Part shown: positions 1 through 10,999 of the stretch, piece after piece | How positions within the stretch are numbered: position 1 is the first letter of the stretch | How the letters are laid out: each line of letters opens with the position of its first letter | Assembly (NCBI GenBank): GCA_020002185.1 | Contig: CM034535.1 | Coordinates: 66,176,622 to 66,240,621 of the forward strand | DNA length: 64,000 bases | Direction of reading: 5' to 3' | From: Paraescarpia echinospica | Lineage: Eukaryota > Annelida > Polychaeta > Sabellida > Siboglinidae | The notes under the pieces: model-generated | The model's input: the letters and a program-made list of their open reading frames with translations, nothing else | Databases searched by the model: none | Told to the model about the DNA's origin: nothing | Translations under genes and position numbers: made by a program

Positions 1-190
1 CGTTTTAAACATATTCACACTGCTAACTTTACACAATCAGTAGATGATTTGTTCAATTAATTTATAAGTGATAATCCTACGTTAGAAAGAATACCTTCTT
101 ATATATGTTCCTTCATTACCACTGCTTCGTGCCCTCTAGGTTTTCTATCTTTCCTAAGTGAGAACAAAATACTTCAATCAATATATACAT
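1..190 (-). mobile_element. LINE (CR1-like) 3'-terminal ORF2 fragment
   Basis: On the minus strand this stretch reads, across frameshifts and stops, as the C-terminal tail of a CR1-like LINE polymerase: the patterns R-G-H-E-A and S-T-D-C-V-K-L-A-V correspond to RTRGHEVAL and LSADCVGASSV in the better preserved tail at 33846-34100. It is cut by the left window edge and has many stops, so it is a dead fragment. Family assignment rests only on this internal comparison. Confidence 0.5.
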
Positions 191-359
191 AACCACTTCT
201 TAAAACCTTTCTATAAGATATATCCTCTTAATCTCCTAAAAAAAAGATTGTTCTTGAAATGTATATAGCGTGGTGCAAAAAGCACAGGTCTGTGTGATGC
301 GTCTAGTGCTGTAGTGTAGTGGGTAATTTGTAGTGCGTGCGTTTCATGCTATTCACTTT

Positions 360-812
360 TAGCTACAGCCATCAGCTAACTCCCTTATTGGGAGTGAAAA
401 GGGAGCCGAATGCGTAAGTCTCCCTGCTGGTACATAGCCTCTCCATAGACAAGACCCCAGCACAACCGCCTTGTGGTACACTACGGATACTTGGTACCTT
501 GCGGCCGCAGGCTAATGTGCAGGAGATCTGGGAGCAGGCTGGAGCCCTTAGGTGCAGTGTGCTGGGCCCACCTATGTCCACAAGTCCCGACGACAAAAGC
601 CACAAGGACGCTGTAAGTTTGACAACAGTGGATGTAAAGAGGAGAAACTAGTAAAATGCAAAAAAACAACAATATCAACCTTGAACGTTAGAACCATACG
701 ATCACCCAGGCTCAGAGAAGAACTAGAGAAGAACATGAAGAAACAGGGAATTGAAGTAATTGGTATTCAAGAGCACCGTTTAGTACATAACGAACTAGTA
801 CGATATCGGTAG
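360..812 (+). mobile_element. LINE 5' fragment with endonuclease N-terminus
   Basis: The frame 552-812 contains ISTLNVRTIRSPRLREEL followed by GIEVIGIQEHRL. This is the N-terminal core of an apurinic-type endonuclease (Asn of the L-N-x-R strand, Glu of I-Q-E-H) as found in RTE/I-type LINE ORF2 proteins. The upstream 190 bases contain the leader that would precede it. The frame stops at 812 and the sequence then changes to another LINE piece, so only the first ~60 residues of the domain remain. It is non-functional; the clade is not settled. Confidence 0.65.
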
Positions 813-840
813 ATCGAAACGTGAACTCCACACATGTAAT

Positions 841-1090
841 TCCATCCAGGTGAAATGTGCTGGCAACACACTGACGTGTCAGAAGCATGATAAATACCTA
901 AGTGTAGAGTTAGATCAGTCACTAACTGGAAAAGGAGTGGCTGAGAAGATAATTTGTAAATCAAATGCTAAGTTAAAATTCTTGTACAGGCAAACAAGAA
1001 ATGTCAACATGAAAACAAAAAACTTCTTACCTCTGCCTTAATACAATGTAATTTTGACTATGCTTGTTCATCGTGGTTCTCGGGTTTAAC
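841..1090 (+). mobile_element. LINE reverse-transcriptase C-terminal fragment
   Basis: The plus frame reads KYLSVELDQSLTGKGVAEKI, then a segment ending FLYRQTR. After a frame change near 1035 it continues as ALIQCNFDYACSSWFSGL. This is the post-palm part of a Jockey/CR1-type polymerase (pattern K-Y-L-G-V-x-L-D, then D-Y-A-C-S-S-W). It lacks the palm and both ends, and sits between two other LINE pieces, so it is a relic of nested insertion. Confidence 0.6.
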
Positions 1091-1095
1091 ATGAT

Positions 1096-3021
1096 ATGAA
1101 CACTTTGCGTGATTCTTTTCAATCAGCATACCTCCATGGCCACTCGACGGATACGGCGCTCCTGCGAGTAAAGAATGACACCGCCGCGGTGCTGGATAGA
1201 AAGTGCAAGACTGTTCTCGTGATGTTAGATTTGTCCAGCGCATTCGACACAATTAATCACGATTTCTTGATGACTCGATTAGAACACTCATTCGGCATCA
1301 CAGACTCGGCACTTGCATGGCTGCAGTCGTACATCACTGAACGTTACCAGAGAGTCGCCGTGGACCGCGCAACGTCAACTGATTGTGTTTTGAAATGTGG
1401 CGTCCCGCAAGGGTCTGTGCTTGGGCCAATATTATACTGCATATACACAAGACCTATCGGCGACATCGTTGCACGACACGGCATGCAATACCATTGTTAT
1501 GCGGATTACACGCAAATTTACATGACAGTGGAGCACGATCACTGAACCAATAACGAAGATTGAACAATGTGTAGCGGAGGTGACCGACTGGTTTGAACGA
1601 AACCAACTTAAGCTGAACACCGAGAAGTCAGAGGCAGTCATCTTCCTCACCTTAAAACAACGAAACGGTCTCCCCTCCGATATTTTCGTGACAATTGGCG
1701 GACATCGGGTTGTGCCAGTCATCCGTACGCAACCTAGGAGTCATACTTGACAACGGTCTAACTATGGAAGCACAGGTTGCACAGATAGCAAAGTCGTGTT
1801 ACCACCAGATTCGCAACATTGGCCAAATTCATCTAAGCATCACTGATGATGCGTGCAAAACCCTGGTGCACGCGCTCGTGAACTCACGCCTCGATTATGC
1901 AAATTCATTACTCTGTGGTCTTCCGCAGACGACGCTGCAGCGTTTGCAACGTGCAAAACTGCGCAGCCCGCCTCGTCTGCCGTACGAGGAAATATGACCA
2001 CGTCACTCCAGTTCTGCAGCTCCTGCATTGGTTACCTATCTGTGTGCGCCCGACATATAAACTGCTTGTGTTTGTGTACTCTGTGATGCATGACCGGGCA
2101 CCGAGTTATCTCGCGGAGTTACTAAACCGACGTCAACCGAATCGGCAACTGAGATCTGCGTCTTTGCCACTACTGTCAGTACCGGTGTCGCGCTTACATT
2201 TATCCGGGCGTTAAATGTTATCCGGGTGATGTTTATGTGCATATGTAAGGTATAATATTTGACACCAGTAGATCACGTAGTGATAAATAATATCCAGTTG
2301 TTAAATATGTTTCGTTTGTTGTCGTAATACGAACGTTATAGTTAGAGTACATAATTATAATTTGCTGTTTCAGATTTGTGACCAAGTATAAGAGTAAGTC
2401 ACGTGACGTGTGCGTGGAGAGGAAACTGTTTTACGACAGAAATTGTTTGTGTCTGTAGGACGCAAACATTTTATCATTTATGTATGTATATATATATATA
2501 TAGACATATACATATATATGTATATATATATAAACATGTATATAAACATACAAAACGCCCGGATAAATGAAAGCGCGACAGTCATAGCTGGTGCTAAATA
2601 CATTCCCCTAGATACGCGCACGCGCGGAAACGTCACCCAGACTGTGCCAGGATGGTAAAGACACAGCTACAGTTAAAAATACGTCTTAAAGCACACCTTT
2701 TTAGAGTAGCGTTTCTGTAATATGATCACGTGGACTTTATCAAATGGGCTTAAACATATTATAAGTAATTATTATTATTATTTAAACATTATTTATTACA
2801 TTTTAATTCACTTTAAATTTTAAATTGTTTAATACTTATCATATAATTTTTTATTGTTTGTACATGGAGGGGTAATGATTATGCAATGAAGTCTTTATTT
2901 CTATTTTATGGTATACATTTTAGAATGATTTATCTATAATACAATTCTAAATAGTTACTGTACATCCACGTAAAGCGCATGAGAAATGCGCTATGGAAAT
3001 AAATTGTATCATTATTATTAA
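1096..3021 (+). mobile_element. CR1/L2-like LINE, 5'-truncated, split by a 395-bp element
   Basis: Reverse-transcriptase blocks are readable in order: DLSSAFDTINHD (palm motif A, ~1228), CGVPQGSVLGPILYCIY (motif B), then motif C as Y-A-D-Y where Y-A-D-D is required (~1498), so the second catalytic Asp is lost. The frame shifts near 1545 and again near 1990. A separate inverted-repeat element occupies 2186-2580. After it the tail RLKAHLFRVAFL ends at a stop near 2719. The 3' UTR carries a perfect 7-bp stem-loop (2974-2980 with 2986-2992) and ends in an ATT-repeat, both typical of CR1/L2 3' ends. It is inactive. Confidence 0.85.
2186..2580. mobile_element. Non-autonomous DNA transposon (MITE-like), 27-bp TIRs
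   Basis: The ends 2186-2212 and 2554-2580 are inverted copies matching at 26 of 27 positions; each begins TGTCGCGC and ends CCGGGCGTT. The interior is AT-rich with a (TA)n/(GTAT)n microsatellite and no coding capacity. It interrupts the LINE frame of the surrounding element, so it inserted later. No clean target-site duplication is visible: 2171-2185 and 2581-2595 match only weakly. I cannot assign a superfamily. Confidence 0.75.
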
Positions 3022-3044
3022 CCAAGAAATATAAAACTAGACTA

Positions 3045-3232
3045 TAGTGTACCAAGAACAAGATAATCCGTTCCCGTCTTAATGCACCAGCCAGAACCCA
3101 CATTGGATCAACGGTGTTTAGACAGGTCAATATGTTACCAGTGGATCTACGGGTTAATCAACTAAAAATGAACCTTGTCTATAATATTGTCAATGACAGA
3201 GCACCGATTTGTTTATCAGGAAGCCAGCTCAT
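3045..3232 (+). mobile_element. LINE ORF2 C-terminal fragment
   Basis: An open stretch reads RSRLNAPARTHIGSTVFRQV, then LPVDLRVNQLKMNLVYNIV, then NDRAP. This matches the region after the palm of CR1-like LINE polymerases (R-T-H-I-G, M-L-P-V-x-x-R, L-V-Y-x-I-V). It begins just after the 3' tail of the preceding element and has no start or end of its own, so it is a short relic. Confidence 0.6.
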
Positions 3233-3689
3233 TTGTGTACTTTTAATTCAATCTAAATGTTGAGGTACCTGTATTTTATTTGTATTTTTTTAATTTATAA
3301 TATTTTGTTTATTGATGACGCAACTTTTGTAAAAAGTATTTAATTTAAAAAACTCGTATTATGTATTTATAGTAAATGAGTCGGTTTTTCAAATAATAGT
3401 GCTTATAATCAGGAGGTAATCTCCGTCCCTTCTTAATATTATAATTATCAATGTCTTTTGACAACTGACCAGTAACCAGTATTTATTAGTGTTGTTTATA
3501 GTCTGTTAGTTTGTTATATTCTATTAATGTCTGTGTCATATGTTTGTCTGTGTATGTGTCTGTCCAAGGGCCACAATGGAAACAAGTGCTTGCACTTTCT
3601 TGTGTCATCCTTAAATTTAATGTACCATGTATTTATATTGTATGTATCTACAAGCTTACATTTTATATTGAATTAACCAATCAGTCAAC

Positions 3690-4099
3690 AGAGTTTGTGC
3701 TACTCTGGATGCGAAACGTGGACAATGACGAAAAACTTAACAAACAACTAGACGGATGTTATACAAGAATGCTTCGAGCTGCATTTAACTTTCACTGGCT
3801 ACAGCACTTGACAAACAACACAGTGGAATGTGTAAGTCACTGCTAAAATAAGAATACGACGACTGAGATTTGCCGGACACTGCTACAAACAAGGATGAAA
3901 TGGTATCTAAGATAATCTTGTGGCAAACGACACAAGGAAGAACCAAGACAGGAAGACCAGCAGCAACATCGACTGCTTAAAGGAAGATATGGGTCTAGAG
4001 AAGGAGGAGCTGGAGACGGCAATGGCTGACAGAGGGATCTGGGAACGTATGGTTGAAGCCACTAATGTTCGACCCCAGTGGCCGACGTGAGTGAGTGAG
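3690..4099 (+). mobile_element. RTE/I-like LINE 3' end with (TGAG)n tail
   Basis: Across two frameshifts the plus strand reads LNKQLDGCYTRMLRA, then LRFAGHCYRNKDEM-type sequence with one frame change, then RTKTGRPAAT, LKEDMGLEKEELETAMADR and W-E-R. It ends at a TGA followed by TGAGTGAGTGAG. This is the extreme C-terminus of a LINE of the group whose endonuclease appears at 552-812. The short TGAG repeat is the expected 3' tail. Frameshifts show it is dead. Confidence 0.7.
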
Positions 4100-4631
4100 T
4101 TTAAACGTATACGTTCTATTTCCGTTAATATACCGAAGAATTTGATTTCTCTTCAAAGCAGCAATCCAGCACTGTTCTGAAATTTACAAGTCAAACAAAA
4201 CTCGTCAGAATAAACATCAGGCTATGCTATGTGAATACAATAACAATACAATGAGGTTACCGATGAAATGTCTCAGCTGTGACAACTTAAATGTGAAAAT
4301 TGCAAATAATCCATGAAAATCATTCAAACTACTTTCGCAACATCTCGAATATCAGGATAATAATCAGTTTGTGCTACGTTATATACCATTCGACATTTCG
4401 CCATTGATATTTTATGTGGCAACTCAAAATATGAAAATTGCAAAATACATAACAAACTTCATCCGTGTTATTTATTCGGAATTGCAAACGTCAAGAGATT
4501 GCATTATTTTAATTATATTAAAGTACTATGTCATGTTACATTTACAATACTCATGCCTGTGTTGTAAATAGAATGAACATGCGCGCGCCATACGCCAATT
4601 CGATAAGCATGGAAAAATGGATAGATTTTCT
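4100..4631. other. Intergenic, AT-rich, no feature seen
   Basis: No coding pattern, repeat or splice-flanked open stretch can be supported here beyond general AT-richness. Confidence 0.5.
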
Positions 4632-4814
4632 TTAAAGGAACTAAAAACAGGGAACTAGCTAAAATCAATTTTTCATGTGTACAAAAGGTTTAAAATTGTA
4701 TGTAACATTTAATAACATAAAAAACATACTTTTATAGTATACATCCGATATTAAACCCGTCTGTGTAGCGATTCTCGCGGAAAGTTGATATTTAGTTTAG
4801 TTTAGTTAGCTAGG

Positions 4815-4846
4815 CCATTAGGACCCACGAGGGTGGGTCCTAATGG
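4815..4846. repeat. Perfect 14-bp hairpin
   Basis: CCATTAGGACCCAC at 4815-4828 is followed by a 4-base loop GAGG and its exact complement at 4833-4846. It lies just inside the left TIR of the 3.2-kb TTAA element and has no partner at the right end. It could be a subterminal structure or a small palindromic insertion. Confidence 0.7.
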
Positions 4847-5889
4847 AATCTATTGAGTGGGGGGAGGGGGGTAAAACAAACTTTTAAAGTTTGGATTTTT
4901 TTTCAGCAACGAATTCATCACGATTACGCTTTTCTAGCTCGCTGCATTAAACATTGAAGATATAATGTTGTGGAAAGAGAAGTTGAGAATGAATCTATAC
5001 CGAAAGTAGAGACACAATCAGAGAGGATTTTGTCAATCTATGTCTAGTTAAAGCATCGAGGCTCGTCCTTGCCGAGGAACAATGGAGATAGATGAACTAG
5101 ATATCACTTCAGTGCACAACCGTGAAAACTAAATACCTGAGACGAGCGAGGTCACTTTTGGATCAGGCCGTTTTAATGGCAGAATTGTTACCAAACCACT
5201 TGATGCTTCGAGCTTCAATTGAATGAATCAACGTACGTGTTGCTTGTACCAACCAAGGCAACTCTGCAACAAGGAATATGGTTGAGATTGTCACAGCTCA
5301 AGAAGACAAAGTTGCCATTCTTCGCAAATCCAGTTTTATCATCATGAAGGTCATGTTAACGGCGTCTATATGTTCTCATAATGATCAACGCCACTTGGAG
5401 AAAACGAAGAATAGTGCCCGTTTGTTAAGATCACATACGTTTCATGGAAGAGCCCAACTTTTGATATTTCCCATGTCTGGAACACCGTGAGAAGAATGCA
5501 CGAATATTTATACATTTTCAATGGATGAAGGAGCAGTCAAAGACGAATGTCGAGTTCCTTGGCTTGTGAGAAGACAGCAGACTGAAAGAAGTCTTTCAAG
5601 ATTCTGATCTGGTAACTTTCTAACAAAAGACTGGTGGTGAATACCCGATTCGCTCTGACTATGCTCTCACTGCCCTCATCCCAATGTATTGCTGTGGAGA
5701 ACTGGCATTTGTACAAGGATCACCATTAAAAACAAGAAACAAAATATGCTGGGTCTTGCTGGTGATCTGCCATGTGGCCTAGCTGTGACAAAGCCTTGAT
5801 TTTCAAATCTTATCAAGAAGATGCAACTTCAACCAACCAACACATACTTTTATCTGTAAAGTATCGCTAGTCATACGTTTGATCTTACG

Positions 5890-6448
5890 TTAACCCTCTC
5901 GTGGTCAGAACGTCCGAATCAACCCGACTCCCACTCACGGCCAGAACGCCTGAAGGCACATTTAAACTGGTACCGCGAAACAGTGTCATCCATTAACGGC
6001 AATTTATTTCGGCAGTTAGCGTATAATAATATTGAAGTTTCACTGGGAAGCGTCAAAAGTGAGAAATGATGGCGATTTCCGTGGCTAAATAGCGCCAACC
6101 ACCACGCGGCTTTGTAGTCGAACGCAGCGACACACAATTTCCGGTCCCTCTTTTACGCCACGCAGTGAATATTTTAATGGTGATTTTCAGCCAATGAGAT
6201 TAAAGTTGAACATTTGCTGCGGGCATAAACATGGAAGCACCCAGGAATTATTCCAAAACACGAGTCCGCAGGCGATTTCTACGATTAAATGCTAACTTTT
6301 GAGCGGTCTACTTTGTTGTAAAGAAGTATTAATGCGTCGCGCAACGAAGCGGGTGGTGTTTTTTAGCTTTGATGTAATTCTCGACATTGTCATTATGTCG
6401 AACTCCAGTAATTCGGACTTTGATGGGATTTTCGAATCGAGTTTATAA
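5890..6448 (+). pseudogene. piggyBac-like 5' end with truncated transposase start (tentative)
   Basis: TTAA at 5890-5893 is followed by CCCTCTCGTGG, the TTAA-CCC arrangement of piggyBac-like termini. Two near-copies of a 25-bp motif (CAGAACGTCCGAA and CAGAACGCCTGAA cores) follow about 30 bp apart, like subterminal repeats. At 6395 a short frame MSNSSNSDFDGIFESSL begins; its Ser/Asp-rich start resembles the acidic N-termini of piggyBac transposases. It stops at 6448 and no matching right end was found. This is an inference from end structure and composition only. Confidence 0.35.
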
Positions 6449-6608
6449 CGAACGCTGCCATCGAAGGGGAATGTTTTGTACTAAGATTACGCATTTTAAA
6501 TATAACACCAACTTAATAGTTCCGACGGGATGACGGCTATGATCACAAAGAACGCCATTTTGTATAAAATCTTGAAAATACATGCACTCTGAAAAACTGA
6601 AATTATTT

Positions 6609-6813
6609 GATACCATTGATAAACACTTTTTTGTTTATGTTTTCACCAAGTAATATAAACCAAATCAGTTTTTATTATGTTTGTAAATATTTTTTTAATT
6701 TTTGTAGTAATTATTTATTCGCCACAAAAATTAAAATATGGGAATTATATAACGATGTTTCTAAATTGTATTTATCCAAACAAATATAATGTAATGGATA
6801 TAGAATGTATTAA

Positions 6814-6848
<35 letters not shown>

Positions 6849-7069
6849 ACGGTAATATATTGTAATTATATATATGACAACAAATGGTGATCTGTCTGGA
6901 TAAATACAATTTAGAAACATCGTTATATATAATTACCATATTTTCATTTTTGTGGCGAATAAATAATTACTACAAAAATATTTACACACAGTGCATCATA
7001 GTATAACAATTATTTGGTTTATATTACTTGTTGAAATCATAAACAAAAAAGTTTAAAAAAATCAATGGT
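6609..7069. repeat. Large palindrome with ~175-bp arms
   Basis: 6609-6783 and 6893-7069 are inverted copies. The shared blocks include CTTTTTTGTTTATG, AAGTAATATAAACCAAAT, GTAGTAATTATTTATTCGCC and AACGATGTTTCTAAATTG. The centre is a (TA)n microsatellite at about 6818-6846. Indels between the arms show divergence, so it is not an assembly artefact of exact duplication. It abuts a tRNA-derived segment and may be a foldback element or two SINE tails head to head. Confidence 0.75.
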
Positions 7070-7070
7070 T

Positions 7071-7153
7071 TGGTGTCGGGATCGAACCGGCGTCGCCCGA
7101 TTACAAAATAAACGCCAAGTAACCAACGCCTTTACCAAATGAGCTAGCAGGAC
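7071..7153 (-). repeat. tRNA-derived SINE head
   Basis: Read on the minus strand, this starts GGTCCTG, has an A-box TAGCTCATTTGG, an anticodon-like loop with TGT, and a B-box GGTTCGATCCC ending CGACACCA. The two internal promoter boxes are good. The acceptor stem pairs at only about five of seven positions and no 3' flank of a real tRNA is evident, so it is a tRNA-derived SINE promoter rather than a working tRNA gene. Confidence 0.6.
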
Positions 7154-7801
7154 CGACAGAAATTCGCTGACTGATTTAAGTTGTTGTGATAAATTGTACA
7201 ACTTCTCCTTCATACATCGATATTCTAGTGATATAATAAGATTATACACTTATACACGTTACTTTCTGTAGCTGGATACGATATATGTTTGCTATGTATG
7301 TATATTGGTGTACATTATCTCCCGTTGGTTGCATCCGGTATAATTATTATAAAAACGAGCCCAAGCTCGGCGAAACCTAGTCGACTTGTAGGCCCATTCG
7401 CATTCATTGTTTTGAATAAAATTGAATTCATGTGGAACCGTAAGATAACTGCTTGTTCCTCTATGATGACTAGTGTTTGTATTACATCGGAATATTGCGC
7501 AATAAATCATTCTGACGCTCATTTCGACCCCAAAACTATCCATGTAAACAAGCTCTGAATGCATAGAAAGGGCCGGCCTGCTGCGCGTGTGAGTCATATG
7601 TGACGTTAAGATACCACGTGATCGCCTAGTTCATTACATTTTTATTTTCCGCGGGAATCGCAACACAGACGGGTTTAAAATCGAATTTATGCTACAAATG
7701 TATTTTTCTGTGGTTTTTGTTATGTTCTCGAATGTTACATACAACTTTGTGTACACATGGAAAACGGATTTTATCTAATGCCTTGTTTTTATTTCCTTTA
7801 A

Positions 7802-9184
7802 CTAATACTAAATATTACTACAACTACAATTCTCTGTGAAATTATCTAAACCTACGACCGCTGTGGACAACCCACCGACCTGCGACATAATGGCATTGGT
7901 CAGACAAGGCCACAAAATAATCTACATTATAGCTCTATGATTAAGTATATCTAACGGTAGTCGGTTATAACTTCTATGAACTAGACAGCAAACTTGTAAC
8001 ACTAACAATAAATCGATATTATGATACTGCAGTTGAAATAGTTAAATATGGTTAATTGGTATAGAATGAAACCGCTACATTATTGTCATTAATACATTTG
8101 ACACTCAATTATGCTACAGGCTTACTATGTCATATCGCCGCTTTTGTTTACCCACATAGCAGCATAATTACAGCTAAAATGGTCTAAAGGTATAACATTC
8201 TACATAGTATCATGCTACTGTACTACCGTATAATGTGCTGCTTATAAGCATACCAATATATCAAATCACTTGCATTGGACACATTGAACATCGTCATTTA
8301 CGAGCTATAGTATACGGGAGCGCTATGAGTATACTAGACTGCCATTACCATTGAATGTAGACAGCTCCAATTTTGACATCAACACAACGAACACTATAGT
8401 ATATCTAAATGGCTTGAAACGGTGATAAGACATAACCAGTTTAATTTTAATTTTTTTAGAAAACAGGCCGCATGTTGCTTAAATGTAATTATTACCTGCA
8501 CAGCAGCCTCCACAAAACGCGGTCGTTGCGGATACCGGAAATCGACATTGCGCAGCCACCACAGCTACATACCGCAAACCTCATAATAGACGCGGTACCG
8601 CCCCTGACGAGCGGTTATATAAATTCGCGTCAATGCGAAAATTATAGAAAATCTCGGCAGTTTATTTCGTGTTCGTTCCGTTGACACGTTGTTGTTCATG
8701 TTGACAATGTTGATGATATTGGTAATTGATTTATTTCAGTCACATACAAGTTGTTATCAATAATATTTTTTATAAAGATAAGTCATGTTAACATTGTTGC
8801 AACAGTTATTTTCTAAAATTGAAAAACATCAGTTATATTGATTAATTATTTAGTTTAAATAGAATATATTTATTCATTCAATATATTGTTGTCACTACCG
8901 TGTCATTCGTAACTTAGTTGTGCTAAGTTGTTTGTATTTACATAAGTATACAACTAATAACAACTGTTTTGCACCACAGCTGGTCACAGGAACATTTATT
9001 TACACTTGCTACATCAGTGATTTCTAGTTCCAGGTGTGAAGCCTGAGTTTGCCAACAACCACTTGATTATTGGACTGCATTTAGATGAGAAGAGACCCTG
9101 GCACGTTGTCGACTACAGGAGGAATTGGGGACGAGCCGAAAAAATTGATAATGTACATTGTATAAACTGTTGTATTCTGCATTA
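7802..9184. other. No firm gene
   Basis: AT-rich non-coding sequence. One candidate minus-strand exon end lies at about 8497 (coding ...C-G-G-C-C-A followed by GTAATA), but its upstream border is weak. An open stretch at 9034-9165 after TTCCAG looks exon-like on the plus strand but has no recognisable domain. Confidence 0.3.
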
Positions 9185-9185
9185 C

Positions 9186-9253
9186 AATGCCAATTACATT
9201 GCAATGCCAATTACATTGCAATGCCAGTTACATTGCAATGCCAGTTACATTGC
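9186..9253 (+). repeat. 17-bp tandem repeat, 4 copies
   Basis: The unit AATGCCAATTACATTGC repeats four times; the last two copies have G for A in CCARTTAC. There are no unique spacers between units. It lies 51 bp outside the left TTAA of the 12.4-kb element. Confidence 0.9.
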
Positions 9254-9550
9254 AGTACATTACTGTATGTTTAAATGTGTTTCTTGAAATACTTATATTA
9301 TTAAAGGGAAACATAAGGGAACTTTCTGATGTTAAGCACCTAAAATAGTTAATGCAAACTAACTATTTCCAACTATAATCATTTTAATGTCAGTGGTTTA
9401 CCAGTTTCTATCGAATTTCACGAATCGCGCCATTGTTGAACAGAAACTGACGTATGCAATGTTGCGTACTTTTCTGGATTTTGTGTGTACTAGCGTTTCC
9501 AAAAAACGTCAGGTGGCTCCGTGCTACGTTACCCACTGAGTTTAGACAAG

Positions 9551-9863
9551 ATGGCGTGTCGCTACGGTTCTGCTGATTCTTCGTCTGATGAAAATTAAAT
9601 GGATTCAGAAGTAGTTGGATATCGGTTTCAACCGCAAAGACAAAGGCCAGTATTGCAAGATAGACCAGAGCGTACCGGTGACCGTAAGCATGGTAAAGAA
9701 GACCCGCGGGATTTGAAAATGCAGAGACGACTAACAAGCTGAGACGTAACTGACTGGTGTCGCTGTGGAAAGTGCCAAGTTGATTTTTTTGTTCAGCGAA
9801 AGGAGTATGACTGCTGTCAGAAAACGGCTGCGACTCGATAGCACGCAGAGCATGTCGGTGAAG
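9551..9863 (+). pseudogene. P2RX7_C-like zinc-domain gene, first exon (broken)
   Basis: Starting at ATG 9551, the frame has an acidic SADSSSDE start and then D-V-T-D-W-C-R-C-G-K-C followed by E-Y-D-C-C-Q. This is the W-C-x-C-G-x-C ... C-C signature of the zinc-binding domain known from the C-terminus of P2X7 receptors (P2RX7_C), which also occurs in stand-alone multi-copy invertebrate proteins. Three in-frame stops interrupt it. It ends AAG|GTAATT, a normal splice donor. There is no trace of a P2X channel region, so this is the stand-alone type. Its partner exon is at 13515-13674. It lies 149 bp inside the left TIR, so it belongs to the transposon or was captured by it. Confidence 0.6.
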
Positions 9864-10960
9864 GTAATTATTTATGTGTCTAGTATAAATAACTGCTCAT
9901 TATGAGGTCCGGGCTGGGTAATAATTTAAATAAATAAAAATGTATGAACTGAGTGAGTCGATCGCTCGGTGGCACCTCGATTCAGTTCTCATTCTCCGAG
10001 CCAGTGCCATGAGCTCGGTGTCCGGGTGTCCACTTTTATGTGAATATTACCTAAGGTTATACCTTCGCCCTTTTAAAAACGGTTCCAGGAACTGAGTTCA
10101 AAATTGTCCACGGCTATGGTAGAAAACAAACAGGTTAACTGTTGTGTCCCCATTATTATATCTACAGTTAGGGAGGTCGGTGAAAATGCAATAATTCATC
10201 AAATTGGCAAATACACTATTGGAAAGGTCTATTTAAGAGATAAACAGCCATACCAGTTTTAACACTCTGTGATGAAAATTGGCGAAGTTATAAACAATTA
10301 TGTAAAGGCCATTGAATAAATTTATGTGACAGTTTTTTTGATCTGAAGAAAATATGAAAAAATAATCTTGTACAATGCAAACAACTTAGCTAAAACTTGA
10401 TATTTTATGTATTTCCTTTAAATATCATTTACGAAAGGAATTATACATAAAATTAAGTTAATTAACTAAGCTACTAACCTTTTGGAAAAGCTTACAAAAG
10501 TGTCTCCAGGTCCCCCACTTTCAAATCGTCATCCATATATATACAGGTATGTTTACACAATATACATATCTGGCTCGTTGTCATACTCCACATTGAACCA
10601 GCTTGGGAAGCCTGCTACCCACAGGTTGGAGGATAAGCTTTAATGGTTTCCATTATGTGGATATCAAACAAATCTGATATGTTTTAGAAGTGGCAGGTAT
10701 ACCAGCAAAATCATGTGGACATTAGTGAGTACGTGCATGCATGTCATGTATGCAAAGTTAGTAAAATGTGTGTGAGAGTATAAACATAGGCAGATATTGC
10801 ATGCATTAATGTAAACATTCTGCTTTGGCCTTGCACCATATAATTATGTAAACATATTTTATATGTAGGTTTGTGTGTGTGTCCGCGCGTGTGCGTAAAA
10901 TTAGTAAAATGAGAAGGATAGCCAACTATTGCAAGCAACAATAAGCATTCCGCTACACAG
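9864..10960. other. Intron-like non-coding interior of the 12.4-kb element
   Basis: AT-rich, GT-rich in places (around 10860-10890). Nothing that can be supported as a gene. Confidence 0.4.
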
Positions 10961-10999
10961 CATGCATGTACAACATTATATATATATATAATATATATA

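Larger units (their letters stand above)
4636..7797. mobile_element. Kolobok-like DNA transposon, TTAA-flanked, ~150-bp TIRs
   Basis: TTAA at 4632-4635 and 7798-7801 flanks two long inverted repeats (about 4636-4790 and 7640-7797). Both begin AGGAA and share TAAAAACA, CATGTGTAC, TTGTATGTAACATT and AAACCCGTCTGTGT. A TTAA duplication with an AGG start and long TIRs is what Kolobok-type elements show; piggyBac shares the TTAA target. The interior between 4980 and 5880 looks like decayed coding sequence, but I cannot name it. Nested in it are a piggyBac-like end at 5890, a large palindrome at 6609-7069 and a tRNA-derived segment at 7071-7153. It is non-autonomous now. Confidence 0.65.

Noticed and set aside
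7071..7153. Functional tRNA gene
   Set aside because: A- and B-boxes are good but the acceptor stem is mismatched and it abuts a palindromic repeat; a SINE head fits better.
9186..9253. CRISPR-like array
   Set aside because: Units are directly adjacent 17-mers with no unique spacers, in animal DNA.
9034..9287. Exon of a host gene on the plus strand
   Set aside because: An acceptor-like TTCCAG precedes it, but the second half is a translated 17-bp tandem repeat and no domain or donor supports it.
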